Below are positions 40,829 to 48,827 of a DNA stretch of 64,000 bases, one piece after another. This DNA comes from Ruixingdingia sedimenti. GTDB taxonomy: Bacteria; Pseudomonadota; Alphaproteobacteria; Rhodobacterales; Rhodobacteraceae. The stretch spans positions 124,001 through 188,000 of the forward strand of contig NZ_JAVKPH010000002.1 in assembly GCF_031432425.1 (NCBI RefSeq). Reading direction: 5' to 3'. The notes beneath the pieces are model-generated. The model made no database searches. It worked only from the letters and a program-made list of their open reading frames with translations, and was not told where the DNA came from. Each line of letters begins with the position of its first letter. The first letter of the stretch is position 1. The position numbers and the translations under genes are program-made.

Positions 40829-41808
40829 TCAGGACCGCGAACCCGCTGGCGCAGGAACCGCGCTATGAACTCATCACCCAGGTCCTGCGCGAAAACATCG
40901 CCGAGGGCCGCCTGCCGCCGGGGCTGGTGCTGCTGGAAGGGCCGATCGCGGCGCTGATGCAGACCAGCCGCGCGCCCGTGCAATCGGCCCTGCGCCGCTT
41001 GCAGGCCGAGGGGCTGATCCACCGGTTCGAGGGGCGCGGCTTTCTCGTCGGCCCGCCGGGGGCGGAGGTGGCGCCGCTGCGCCGCGACATCCGCGATTTC
41101 GCGCTGGAAATCCCCGCGGCGGTGGACGACGCGCTTCAGGTGCGCGGCACCTGGCGGCATGTCTACGACCAGGTGGAGGAAGAGGTCGCCACCTGTCAGG
41201 TGTTCGGCGAATACCGCATCGTGGAAACCGAACTGGCCGACTATCTGGGCGTCAGCCGCACCGTGGTGCGCGACGTGCTGGCGCGGTTGCAGGAACGCGG
41301 GCTGATCCAGAAGAACCCCAGTTCCCACTGGATCGCCGGCCCCCTGACCGCCCGCACCCTGCGCGAGAAGTTCGAGCTGCGCGCCATCGTCGAACCGGCG
41401 GCGCTGCGCCTTGCCGCGCCCCACATCCGCTATGCCGCCGTCGAGGCGATTCGCAACCGCATCGGCGCCGACCCCGACCTGACCTGGGAGGCGCTGGAGG
41501 ACGCGCTGATGGACGAGTGCATCGCGCAGGCACCAAACACGACTCTCGTCGAAATGATCCGCAACAACCGGCTGCTTCTGTCGGCGGTGAACCGGGCGCT
41601 GACCGGGCTCGGCCTGCCGCCGGACGACATCGCGCTGGACCAGTACCGGACGCTTTTCCACCTCATCGCCCGCCATCCGATTGATTCCGCGGCGGAATAC
41701 CTGCGCGACCACCTGCACATCATGGCGCGCAAGAACCTCGCCCGGATGAAGATCGTCGCCGTGATCAGCGAGACACGCAAGCTCGCGCCCTATCTGACGC
41801 CTCAATAA
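40825..41808 (+). CDS. GntR family regulator with two winged-helix domains and an FCD domain
   Basis: 327 residues, about 90 longer than a normal FadR-type regulator. Domain 1 (residues 13-72) reads ELITQVLRENIAEGRLPPG...MQTSRAPVQSALRRLQAEGLIHRFEGRGFLV. Domain 2 (about 108-172) reads VYDQVEEEVATCQVFGEYRIVETELADYLGVSRTVVRDVLARLQERGLIQ. Both have the GntR winged-helix pattern. A helical FCD ligand domain follows (LREKFELRAIVEPAALRLAAPHI). The ATGA overlap with the binding-protein gene couples their translation. It probably controls the lactam operon and/or the ABC operon that starts 290 bases downstream. Confidence 0.88.
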   Translation: MIRTANPLAQEPRYELITQVLRENIAEGRLPPGLVLLEGPIAALMQTSRAPVQSALRRLQAEGLIHRFEGRGFLVGPPGAEVAPLRRDIRDFALEIPAAVDDALQVRGTWRHVYDQVEEEVATCQVFGEYRIVETELADYLGVSRTVVRDVLARLQERGLIQKNPSSHWIAGPLTARTLREKFELRAIVEPAALRLAAPHIRYAAVEAIRNRIGADPDLTWEALEDALMDECIAQAPNTTLVEMIRNNRLLLSAVNRALTGLGLPPDDIALDQYRTLFHLIARHPIDSAAEYLRDHLHIMARKNLARMKIVAVISETRKLAPYLTPQ

Positions 41809-42098
41809 AACGTATATTGCGTTCTTTATCCATTTTGAAGTTTGCGGTGTTCTCGCATTTTTGCGGAATACATGGGCATGTCTGCGGTTTTCATGCCCTG
41901 AATATACGCCAAAAGAAAGAAAGACACATGTTGACAGACAGATCTATTCGCTATTTTATACGATATACAGTTTGATGCTGCTGCGGCGGCACTTCGCACG
42001 GCAGGTGCAGACGACAATGCGCCGCTACAGGGTTGGACACGTCTAGGGGAGTCAGCGACGGCGAGCGGTTCTGCGGAATCGCGCCGGGGACAGCAGGC
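41809..42098 (+). promoter_or_regulatory. AT-rich promoter region of the ABC transporter operon
   Basis: A 290-base region far richer in AT than the rest of the window. TTGACA (41931-41936) is followed 17 bases later by TTTTAT (41954-41959), a good sigma70-type -35/-10 pair about 140 bases before the ATPase start. CGTATATT (41811-41818) and AATATACG (41901-41908) are an inverted pair 90 bases apart, with a related CGATATAC at 41961; they may be GntR operators. The 61-codon frame across it shows no protein character. Confidence 0.65.
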
Positions 42099-43181
42099 AT
42101 GGCAGCACAATCGGCAATCTTTCGACTTGAAGGGGTCACCCGGCGCTTCGGGGACGTGACGGCGCTCGACGGCGTCACGCTCGATGCGGGGGTGAACGAA
42201 TATATCTCGCTTCTGGGGCCCTCGGGGTCGGGGAAGACCACGCTTTTGCGCGTGATCGCGGGCTTCGAGGCCCCCGACGCCGGGCGGGTGCATTTCCAGG
42301 GGCGCGACATCACCGCCCTTCCGGCGCATGAACGCGGCATCGGCTTCGTGTTCCAGAACTTCGCGCTGTTCCCGCATCTGACGGTGATGAAGAACGTCGC
42401 CTTCGGCCTGATGCACGGCAAGGGCGCGCAGGTCCCGCAGGCGGAAATCGACCAACGCTGCCGCGACATGATCGAGATGGTGGGCCTTGCGGGGATGGAA
42501 GACCGCGGGGTCGACCAGATTTCCGGCGGCCAGCGGCAGCGCGTGGCGCTGGCGCGCACGCTGGTGATGCAGCCCAAGCTGGTGCTGCTGGACGAACCGC
42601 TCGGCGCGCTGGACGCCAACCTGCGCGCGCGTATGCGCAATGAATTGCGCGCGATCCGCGAACGGCTCGGCGTGACCTTCCTGCATGTGACCGGCAGCGA
42701 GACCGAGGCGCTGGCGATGGGCGACCGGGTGGTGGTGCTGGACCGCGGGCGGATCATCCAGATCGGCACCTCGGAACAGGTCTACGACATGCCCGAAACC
42801 CCCGAGGTCGCGCATTTCATGAACCGTTTCAATCTGTTCGAGGGCAGCCTCAAGGGCGGTGTGTTCGAGGGGCCCTTCGGCCGCGTCGCCGCCCCCCGCG
42901 CCCGGCCGGCGAAATCCGACATCTACGGCGTGCGCTATGACCGCATGCGCGTGCTGCCGGCCGACGCCGCGCCCCAGGGCCCGGCGATCCGTGCGCATTT
43001 CGTGGCCAACGAATATCTGGGCTCGTCGGTGATGAACTTCTTCGAGACCCCCGACGGCCGCGTGATCGAGATGGAACACCATCTCAGCCTCGGCGCGCCC
43101 GACACCTACGTTCCCCGGCAGGATTACCTGCTGACCTGGAACCCCGAACAGGCCATCGTCTTTGGCCGGGAGGCGCACTGA
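42099..43181 (+). CDS. ABC transporter ATP-binding protein, PotA-like (first)
   Basis: 360 residues from MAAQSAIFRLEG at 42099. Walker A LLGPSGSGKTTLLR, Q-loop FVFQNFALFPHL, ABC signature QISGGQRQRVALART, Walker B LVLLDEPLGALD and the H-loop region (FLHVTGSETEALAMG) are visible. His of the switch is in LHVTGSE, where Gly-Ser replaces the usual His-Asp, an uncommon variant. The C-terminal TOBE-type domain (about 245-360) is typical of MalK/PotA. It energises uptake through the permeases encoded directly downstream; its TGA overlaps the first permease start. Confidence 0.92.
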   Translation: MAAQSAIFRLEGVTRRFGDVTALDGVTLDAGVNEYISLLGPSGSGKTTLLRVIAGFEAPDAGRVHFQGRDITALPAHERGIGFVFQNFALFPHLTVMKNVAFGLMHGKGAQVPQAEIDQRCRDMIEMVGLAGMEDRGVDQISGGQRQRVALARTLVMQPKLVLLDEPLGALDANLRARMRNELRAIRERLGVTFLHVTGSETEALAMGDRVVVLDRGRIIQIGTSEQVYDMPETPEVAHFMNRFNLFEGSLKGGVFEGPFGRVAAPRARPAKSDIYGVRYDRMRVLPADAAPQGPAIRAHFVANEYLGSSVMNFFETPDGRVIEMEHHLSLGAPDTYVPRQDYLLTWNPEQAIVFGREAH

Positions 43182-44047
43182 TGTCCGACGCAACCGTCAC
43201 GCGGCGCCGTTCCGCCACCGGCTGGCTGATCGCCCCGGGCGTCATCTGGATGGTGCTGTTCCTGGTCGTGCCGATCCTGATGATCGTCTATGTCTCGTTC
43301 TGGACGCAGACCACCTTCAACATCAAGCCCGACATGACGCTGGCGAGCTGGAAGCAGTTCTTCAGCTCCGACACCTATATGGGCTCTTTGTGGACCACGA
43401 TCCGCATCTGGCTGATCGTTCTGGCCTGCACCTTCATCGTGGGCTATCCCACGGCGCTGTTCGTGGGGCTTTTCGTCAAGTCCAAGACGCTGTCGACGGT
43501 GCTGCTGGTCATCTGCGTCATCCCGTTCTGGACCTCGTTCCTGATCCGGGTGCTGGCCTGGCGGCCGATGCTGGGGCGCGAGGGCGCCATCAACATCGTG
43601 CTGATGAAGGCCGGCATCATCAGCCAGCCGATCGAGGTGCTGCTGTTCACCGAACTGTCGGTCATCATCGGCATGACGCAGATCTATTGCGTGTTCATGG
43701 TCGGCCCCATCGCCTTCATGCTGGCGCGGATCGACCGCAACATCATCGAGGCGGCGCGCGATCTGGGCGCGGGCTTCGGCCGGATCTTCTGGAAGATCAT
43801 CTTCCCGCTGTCGCTGCCCGGCGTCGTCGTGGGCGCGATCTTCGTCAGCGTGATGGTGCTGGGTGAATTCGCCACCTCTGGCGCGCTGTCGGGCCGCAAG
43901 GTGAACCTTCTGGGCAACATCATCGTGACCCAGGTGGGGTCGCTCAAATGGGCGACGGCCTCGGTGGTGGGGGTGATCCTCACCGTGGTGATGGGCATCG
44001 TGATCGCGGCCTTCCTGCGCATCGTCGACCTGAAACGGGAGCTGTGA
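43181..44047 (+). CDS. ABC transporter permease, PotB-like
   Basis: 288 residues with six membrane segments. N-terminal WLIAPGVIWMVLFLVVPILMIVYVSFW is the first helix. The coupling-helix EAA region reads EAARDLGAGFGRIFWKIIFPLSLPGVVVG (about residue 190). It forms the channel with the next gene's product. It overlaps the ATPase gene by one base and lies 3 bases before the next permease gene. Confidence 0.93.
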   Translation: MSDATVTRRRSATGWLIAPGVIWMVLFLVVPILMIVYVSFWTQTTFNIKPDMTLASWKQFFSSDTYMGSLWTTIRIWLIVLACTFIVGYPTALFVGLFVKSKTLSTVLLVICVIPFWTSFLIRVLAWRPMLGREGAINIVLMKAGIISQPIEVLLFTELSVIIGMTQIYCVFMVGPIAFMLARIDRNIIEAARDLGAGFGRIFWKIIFPLSLPGVVVGAIFVSVMVLGEFATSGALSGRKVNLLGNIIVTQVGSLKWATASVVGVILTVVMGIVIAAFLRIVDLKREL

Positions 44048-44050
44048 GCG

Positions 44051-44902
44051 ATGGAATCGCGTATCCTCAAACCGATCCTCGCGGTCTATGTCGCGGCTTT
44101 CATCCTGTTCCTCTACGGCCCGTTCGTGGTGCTGACGATCATCTCGTTCCAGCAGGGGCCGGAAGGCGGGCCGCAGTTTCCGATCGTCGAATGGTCGACC
44201 TACTGGTACAGGCACATCTTCGGGCTGACGCCGCCCTCGCGCATCGCGCCGCTGCCGGTCGGCCAGGCGCTGATCCGCAGCCTGATCCTCGCCTTCATGA
44301 CCATGGTCACCTCGACCGTCCTGGGGGTGATGGCGGCGCAGGCCTTCCGCAAGAAGTTCCGCGGGTCGGGCGTGGTGTTCTACCTGATCGTGCTCGGCAT
44401 GATGGTGCCGGGCGTGCTGACCGGGCTCGGCACCTCGCTTCTGGCCAACAACTTCATCGGGATCGAGCGGCACTGGTACACCACCGCCTTCGTGGCCCAT
44501 GTGTCCTACACCTTCCCCTTCGCCTTCCTGGTGATGCTGGCGATCCTCAACCGCTTCGACGCCTCGGTCGAGGAAGCGGCCTGGTCGCTCGGCGTGTCGC
44601 CCTGGACCACGTTCCGCAAGGTCACGTTCCCGCTGATCTTCCCGGGCGTGCTGTCGGCGATGCTGTTCGCCTTCACGCTGAGCTTCGACGAATTCCCCCG
44701 CACGCTGTTCGCCTCGGGGCGTGACCAGACGCTGCCGCTGGCGATCTACGGCACCTTCGCGGTGGAAATCCACCCGAACATCTTCGCCTTCGGGGTGCTG
44801 ACGACGCTGTTCTCGTTCTCGCTGCTGACGGTCTATGCGATCCTGATGGGCCTTTCCGTGCGCCGGGCCAGGAAGCTCGCCATGCAGGAGGACATCGCAT
44901 GA
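44051..44902 (+). CDS. ABC transporter permease, PotC-like
   Basis: 283 residues and six membrane segments, starting ILKPILAVYVAAFILFLYGPFVVLTIISF, with the EAA motif EEAAWSLGVSPWTTFRKVTFPLIFPGVLSA (about residue 175). It is the second half of the permease heterodimer for a polyamine-like or other small cationic or amide solute. The stop overlaps the next SDR gene start (ATGA), which ties transport to the catabolic genes that follow. Confidence 0.93.
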   Translation: MESRILKPILAVYVAAFILFLYGPFVVLTIISFQQGPEGGPQFPIVEWSTYWYRHIFGLTPPSRIAPLPVGQALIRSLILAFMTMVTSTVLGVMAAQAFRKKFRGSGVVFYLIVLGMMVPGVLTGLGTSLLANNFIGIERHWYTTAFVAHVSYTFPFAFLVMLAILNRFDASVEEAAWSLGVSPWTTFRKVTFPLIFPGVLSAMLFAFTLSFDEFPRTLFASGRDQTLPLAIYGTFAVEIHPNIFAFGVLTTLFSFSLLTVYAILMGLSVRRARKLAMQEDIA

Positions 44903-45630
44903 CGACCGCGAACACGGCCATCGTCACCGGCGCGGGGTCGGGCATCGGGCGCGCGATCGTGCAGAAGCTGGCGGGGCAGGGCTACAACGTCCTCGTCAAC
45001 GACTACAACCCCGCCGCGGCAGAGGCCGTGGCGACCGAGGCGAGGTCCGGCGCGCGCGCCATCGGCGGCGACGTGTCGAACCCCGACGACGTGGCGGCGA
45101 TGGTGGCGGCGGCGGAGGGCGCCTTCGGGCCCGTCACCCATCTGGTGAACTGCGCGGGCCATGTGCATCAGGCGCGCTTCACCGATCTGGAGGTGGCGGA
45201 TTTCGACCGCATGATCGCCGTCCACCTGCGCGGCACCTTCCTGTGCACCCGGGCGGTGCTGCCGGGGATGGTGGCGCGCGGCGCGGGCTGCGTGGTCAAC
45301 ATCGCCTCGCAGCTCGGCCAGATCGGCGGGGTGGAACTGGTGCATTATTCCGCCGCCAAGGCCGGCATCATCGGCCTGACCAAGGCGCTGGCGCGCGAGG
45401 TGTCGGGGCAGGGCGTGCGGGTGAACGCCGTCGCCCCCGGCCCGATCAATACGCCGCTGGTGCGCAGCCTTTCGCCCGAATGGCAGGCCGCCAAGGCGGC
45501 GGAACTGCCCTTGGGCCGGTTCGGCGAACCCGAGGAGGTGGCAGAGGCCGTCGCCTTCCTGTGTTCGCCCGCCGCTTCCCTGTTCGTCGGCCAGACCCTT
45601 GGCCCCAATTCCGGAGACGTGATGCTATGA
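44899..45630 (+). CDS. Short-chain dehydrogenase/reductase (FabG-like, first of a pair)
   Basis: 243 residues with TGAGSGIGRAIVQKL, LVNCAGHVHQ (a variant of NNAG), the Ser in VVNIASQLGQIGG, catalytic YSAAK and a typical VNAVAPGPINTPLV C-terminal strand. It is NAD(P)-dependent. It lies between the permease genes and a second SDR gene with 4-base overlaps on both sides, so the transported compound or its product probably bears an alcohol or ketone handled by these enzymes. Confidence 0.9.
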   Translation: MTTANTAIVTGAGSGIGRAIVQKLAGQGYNVLVNDYNPAAAEAVATEARSGARAIGGDVSNPDDVAAMVAAAEGAFGPVTHLVNCAGHVHQARFTDLEVADFDRMIAVHLRGTFLCTRAVLPGMVARGAGCVVNIASQLGQIGGVELVHYSAAKAGIIGLTKALAREVSGQGVRVNAVAPGPINTPLVRSLSPEWQAAKAAELPLGRFGEPEEVAEAVAFLCSPAASLFVGQTLGPNSGDVML

Positions 45631-46382
45631 CCCAGGTCTGTCTGATCACCGGCGGCGGCATCGGCATCGGCCGCGCGACCGCCCACGCCTTCGCGAGGGC
45701 CGGCTATCATGTCGTCGTCACCGACGTGCTGGACAAGGAAGGCCAGGCCGTGGCCGCGGAAATCGCCGCCGCCGGGGGCAGCGCCGAGTTCCGCCGGCTC
45801 GACGTGCGGTCCACCGAACAGTCCGATGCCGTGGTTGCCGCGGTCGAGGCGCAGTTCGGCGCCATCGACGTCATCGTCGCCAATGCCGGTATCGCCCACC
45901 GCGTGCCGCTGCCCGACCTGACCGACGAAAAGTGGGACCTGACCTTCGACATCGACCTCAAGGGCATCTTCCGCGTCGTGCGCGCGGCGGCCCCGGCGAT
46001 GAAGGCCCGCGGCAAGGGGTCTGTCGTCGCGCTGTCGTCCATCATGGGCGTCGCCTATGGCTGGGACGAACATGTGCACTATTCCGCCGCGAAATCCGGC
46101 GTCGTGGGCCTCGTGCGGGGCCTCGCCGTCGAACTCGCGCGCAACGGGATCCGGGTGAACGGCATCGCGCCGGGCTACATCCGGACGGCGCAGCTTCTGT
46201 CCAAGGAACATTCCCTTGGCCCCGAAGCCGCCGAAACCGTGGGGGAGATCATCCCCCTCGGACGCATCGGCCAACCCGAGGACATCGCCGATGTCGCGCT
46301 GTTCCTTGCCTCGGACGCCGCCCGCTACATGACGGGACAGGTCGTGGTGGTGGACGGCGGTCTGCTCGTCGGCCGGTACTGA
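45627..46382 (+). CDS. Short-chain dehydrogenase/reductase (FabG-like, second of a pair)
   Basis: 251 residues from MTQVCLITGGGIGIGRATA. The cofactor loop is TGGGIGIG; Asp after beta-2 (VVVTDVLDKEG) favours NAD. VANAGIAHRVPL, ALSSIMGVAYGWDEHVHYSAAK and VNGIAPGYIRTAQL complete the active site. It is only moderately similar to the SDR before it, so the two likely act on different intermediates or stereocentres. It starts by ATGA overlap and is followed 43 bases later by the binding-protein gene. Confidence 0.9.
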   Translation: MTQVCLITGGGIGIGRATAHAFARAGYHVVVTDVLDKEGQAVAAEIAAAGGSAEFRRLDVRSTEQSDAVVAAVEAQFGAIDVIVANAGIAHRVPLPDLTDEKWDLTFDIDLKGIFRVVRAAAPAMKARGKGSVVALSSIMGVAYGWDEHVHYSAAKSGVVGLVRGLAVELARNGIRVNGIAPGYIRTAQLLSKEHSLGPEAAETVGEIIPLGRIGQPEDIADVALFLASDAARYMTGQVVVVDGGLLVGRY

Positions 46383-46425
46383 ACCGGCGGATCAACAAGA
46401 ACACGAATGTCAAACGGAGGTTACT

Positions 46426-47649
46426 ATGAGACATACACCCCTCTCGCGGCGCCGCTTCATGCAAGGCACCGCCGGTTCCGTCGCGCTGGCGGCGGGCGGG
46501 ATGCCGCTTCTGGGCGCGCAGCAGGCCTTCGCGGCCGATCTGGCCAGCCAGGAACTGCGCACCGTCGGCCTGTCGGTGACGGTGCAGGAACGCATCCTGA
46601 ACGACTTCAAGGCCGCCTCGGGCGTGCGGGCGGTGTCGGGCAAGGCCGACATCTTCCCCAACACCCAGACCGAACTGCTGTCGGGCTCCACCGCCTATGA
46701 CTGCTGGGAAACCATCGCGGAACGGCTGCCGTCGATCGTGCAGACCGGCCTTGTCGCGCCGATCCCGGCCGACCGGCTGTCCAACTGGACCAACATCGGC
46801 GAAAGCTTCACCAAGCCGTCCGACAAATGGGCGCCGTCGGAACAGATCGTCGGCCAGATCTGGACGGACGAAAGCCAGACCGCGCTGAACATGGTGCCGA
46901 CGGTCTACAACTTCGACTCCATCGGCTTCCGGCCCGACCTCGTGGACCCGGAAGAGGCCTCGATGTGGACCTCGCTGTTCGATTCCAAGTATCGCGGCAA
47001 GACCGGCATCAACGTCGACCCGCTGCTGGCCTTCGGTCAGGCCATCATGGCGCTGAACGAACTGGGCGAGCTTGAGGTGAAGAACCCCGGCAACCCCGAC
47101 GCCGCGGCGATCGAAGAGGCCGTGAAGTTCCTGATCTCGAAGAAGAAGGAAGGCCAGTTCCGCGCGCTTTGGGGCGATTTCGGCGAGGCCGTGAACCTGA
47201 TGGCCTCGGGCGAGATGATCATCTCTGACGCCTGGCAGCCGGCGGTGATGGCGGTCAAGGCCCAGGGCGTGCCCTGCGCCTATGCGACGATGAAGACCGG
47301 CTATCGTGGCTGGGCCATCGGGGTGTCGGCGCTGAAATCCTCGCCGAACTTCGATGCGGTGACCGCCTATGCCGATTACTGGCTGTCGGGCCCGCCGGCC
47401 GTCGCCGTGTCGGAACAGGGCTACTATGCCCCGAACGACAAGGTGAAGGAGTTCATGTCGCCCGAGAAATACGCCTTCTGGTACGAAGGCGCGCCGTGGG
47501 TCGGCGCGGAAGAGCGCGGCATCAAGGAAGGCGATCTGCGCGACGGCGGCTCGCTCGCCACCCGCGCGGCGAACGTCGCGTACTGGCACCAGTGGCCGGA
47601 TGAGTACGACCTGCTCATCCAGAAGTGGGACGAGTTCCTCTCTGCCTGA
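46426..47649 (+). CDS. ABC transporter solute-binding protein with Tat signal
   Basis: 407 residues. The N-terminus MRHTPLSRRRFMQGTAGSVALAAGGMP contains a twin-arginine SRRRFMQ motif followed by a modest hydrophobic stretch and AFAAD cleavage, so export is probably folded via Tat. The mature part follows the PotD/PotF pattern (ILNDFKAASGVRAVSGKADIFPNTQTELL, TVYNFDSIGFRPDLV, MSPEKYAFWYEGAPW). It serves the permeases encoded upstream. A hairpin (47659-47685) separates it from the second ATPase gene. Confidence 0.92.
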   Translation: MRHTPLSRRRFMQGTAGSVALAAGGMPLLGAQQAFAADLASQELRTVGLSVTVQERILNDFKAASGVRAVSGKADIFPNTQTELLSGSTAYDCWETIAERLPSIVQTGLVAPIPADRLSNWTNIGESFTKPSDKWAPSEQIVGQIWTDESQTALNMVPTVYNFDSIGFRPDLVDPEEASMWTSLFDSKYRGKTGINVDPLLAFGQAIMALNELGELEVKNPGNPDAAAIEEAVKFLISKKKEGQFRALWGDFGEAVNLMASGEMIISDAWQPAVMAVKAQGVPCAYATMKTGYRGWAIGVSALKSSPNFDAVTAYADYWLSGPPAVAVSEQGYYAPNDKVKEFMSPEKYAFWYEGAPWVGAEERGIKEGDLRDGGSLATRAANVAYWHQWPDEYDLLIQKWDEFLSA

Positions 47650-47658
47650 TGCGAACCA

Positions 47659-47685
47659 CCGGCCGGGGCATCGCGCTCCGGCCGG
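47659..47685 (+). other. Hairpin downstream of the exported binding-protein gene
   Basis: CCGGCCGG (47659-47666) pairs with CCGGCCGG (47678-47685), starting 9 bases after the stop. Such structures commonly protect binding-protein mRNA and lower readthrough to the next gene. Confidence 0.55.
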
Positions 47686-47716
47686 ACCAAAGACACGAAA
47701 CCGAGGATTCACCCCC

Positions 47717-48817
47717 GTGGCCTACGACCTGCAACTCTCCCATGTCGGCAAGGTGTATGACAACGGCACGCCCGCCGTGATCGACTTCAACCTTGACGTG
47801 GAAAAGGGGGAATTCATTGCCTTTCTCGGCCCGTCCGGCTGTGGCAAGACGACCACGCTGCGGATGATCGCGGGGTTCGAATCCATCACCTCGGGCGACC
47901 TGCTGATCCGCGGCAACCGGGTGAACGACCTGCTGCCGGAAAAGCGGCCGACCTCGATGATCTTCCAGAACTACGCGCTGTTCCCGCATATGTCGGTGCG
48001 CCAGAACGTGCGCTTCGGGCTGGAGGTCAAGCAGATGCCCGCCGCCGAGGCCGACGCCAAGGTGGACCGCATCCTCGACAAGCTCGGCCTGAGCGATGTC
48101 GCCCATGTGCGCCCCACGCGGCTGTCGGGCGGCCAGCGGCAGCGGATCGCGCTGGCGCGTTCGCTGGTGGTCGAACCCGATATCCTGCTGCTGGACGAAC
48201 CTCTGGGCGCGCTCGACGCGAACCTGCGGAAGTCGATCCAGAACGAACTCAAGCTGTTGCAGCGCGATCTTGGCATCACCTTCGTCTTCGTGACCCATGC
48301 GCAGTCCGAGGCGCTGGCGCTGTCGGACCGGATCGTGGTGATGAACGCCGGCCGGGTGGAACAGATCAGCCCGCCGCGCGAGCTTTATACCCGGCCGCAG
48401 AGCCTGTTCGTCGCCCGCTTCATCGGCGCCAACACGCTGATCCCCGGCACGCTGCGCGCGGTCGAGGGCGAGGTCGCGACGCTCGACACCGCTTTCGGCG
48501 CGCTGGCGGGGATGCGCCCGCCGGGGCAACCGGCGGCGGGGGCGGCGGTGTCGCTGGTGCTGCCGGCAGAGGCGGTGGACATCCTGCCCGGCACCGCGAC
48601 CGAGGCCGAACGCGCCGCCTATGGCACCAACCTGATCCCCTGCCGGATCGAGCGGCTGCAACTGATCGGCCATATCCTCCAGATCGCCGTGCGCCTGCCG
48701 AACGACGAACTGGTCAACCTCGAAGGCCATGCCGACAAATACGGCGGCCGCCTGCATGCGGGCACGCCGGGCTTCGTCGCCTGGCAGCCCGAACGCGCCA
48801 CCGTGATCGCCAACTGA
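47717..48817 (+). CDS. ABC transporter ATP-binding protein, PotA-like (second)
   Basis: 366 residues from a GTG at 47717 (GAGG 10 bases upstream). Walker A FLGPSGCGKTTTLR, Q-loop MIFQNYALFPHM, signature RLSGGQRQRIALARS, Walker B ILLLDEPLGALD and the normal switch FVFVTHAQSEALALSD are present. A MalK/PotA-type regulatory domain follows. Unlike the first ATPase (42099), the switch His is in the standard context. There is only one permease pair in this operon, so the importer may use two different ATPase subunits as a heterodimer, or one ATPase may serve another permease. Confidence 0.92.
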   Translation: MAYDLQLSHVGKVYDNGTPAVIDFNLDVEKGEFIAFLGPSGCGKTTTLRMIAGFESITSGDLLIRGNRVNDLLPEKRPTSMIFQNYALFPHMSVRQNVRFGLEVKQMPAAEADAKVDRILDKLGLSDVAHVRPTRLSGGQRQRIALARSLVVEPDILLLDEPLGALDANLRKSIQNELKLLQRDLGITFVFVTHAQSEALALSDRIVVMNAGRVEQISPPRELYTRPQSLFVARFIGANTLIPGTLRAVEGEVATLDTAFGALAGMRPPGQPAAGAAVSLVLPAEAVDILPGTATEAERAAYGTNLIPCRIERLQLIGHILQIAVRLPNDELVNLEGHADKYGGRLHAGTPGFVAWQPERATVIAN

Positions 48818-48827
48818 GGGATGTGCC

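Noticed and set aside
41861..42046. A 61-codon plus-strand frame in the AT-rich promoter region
   Set aside because: It covers the -35/-10 elements and has no ribosome site; more likely regulatory DNA.
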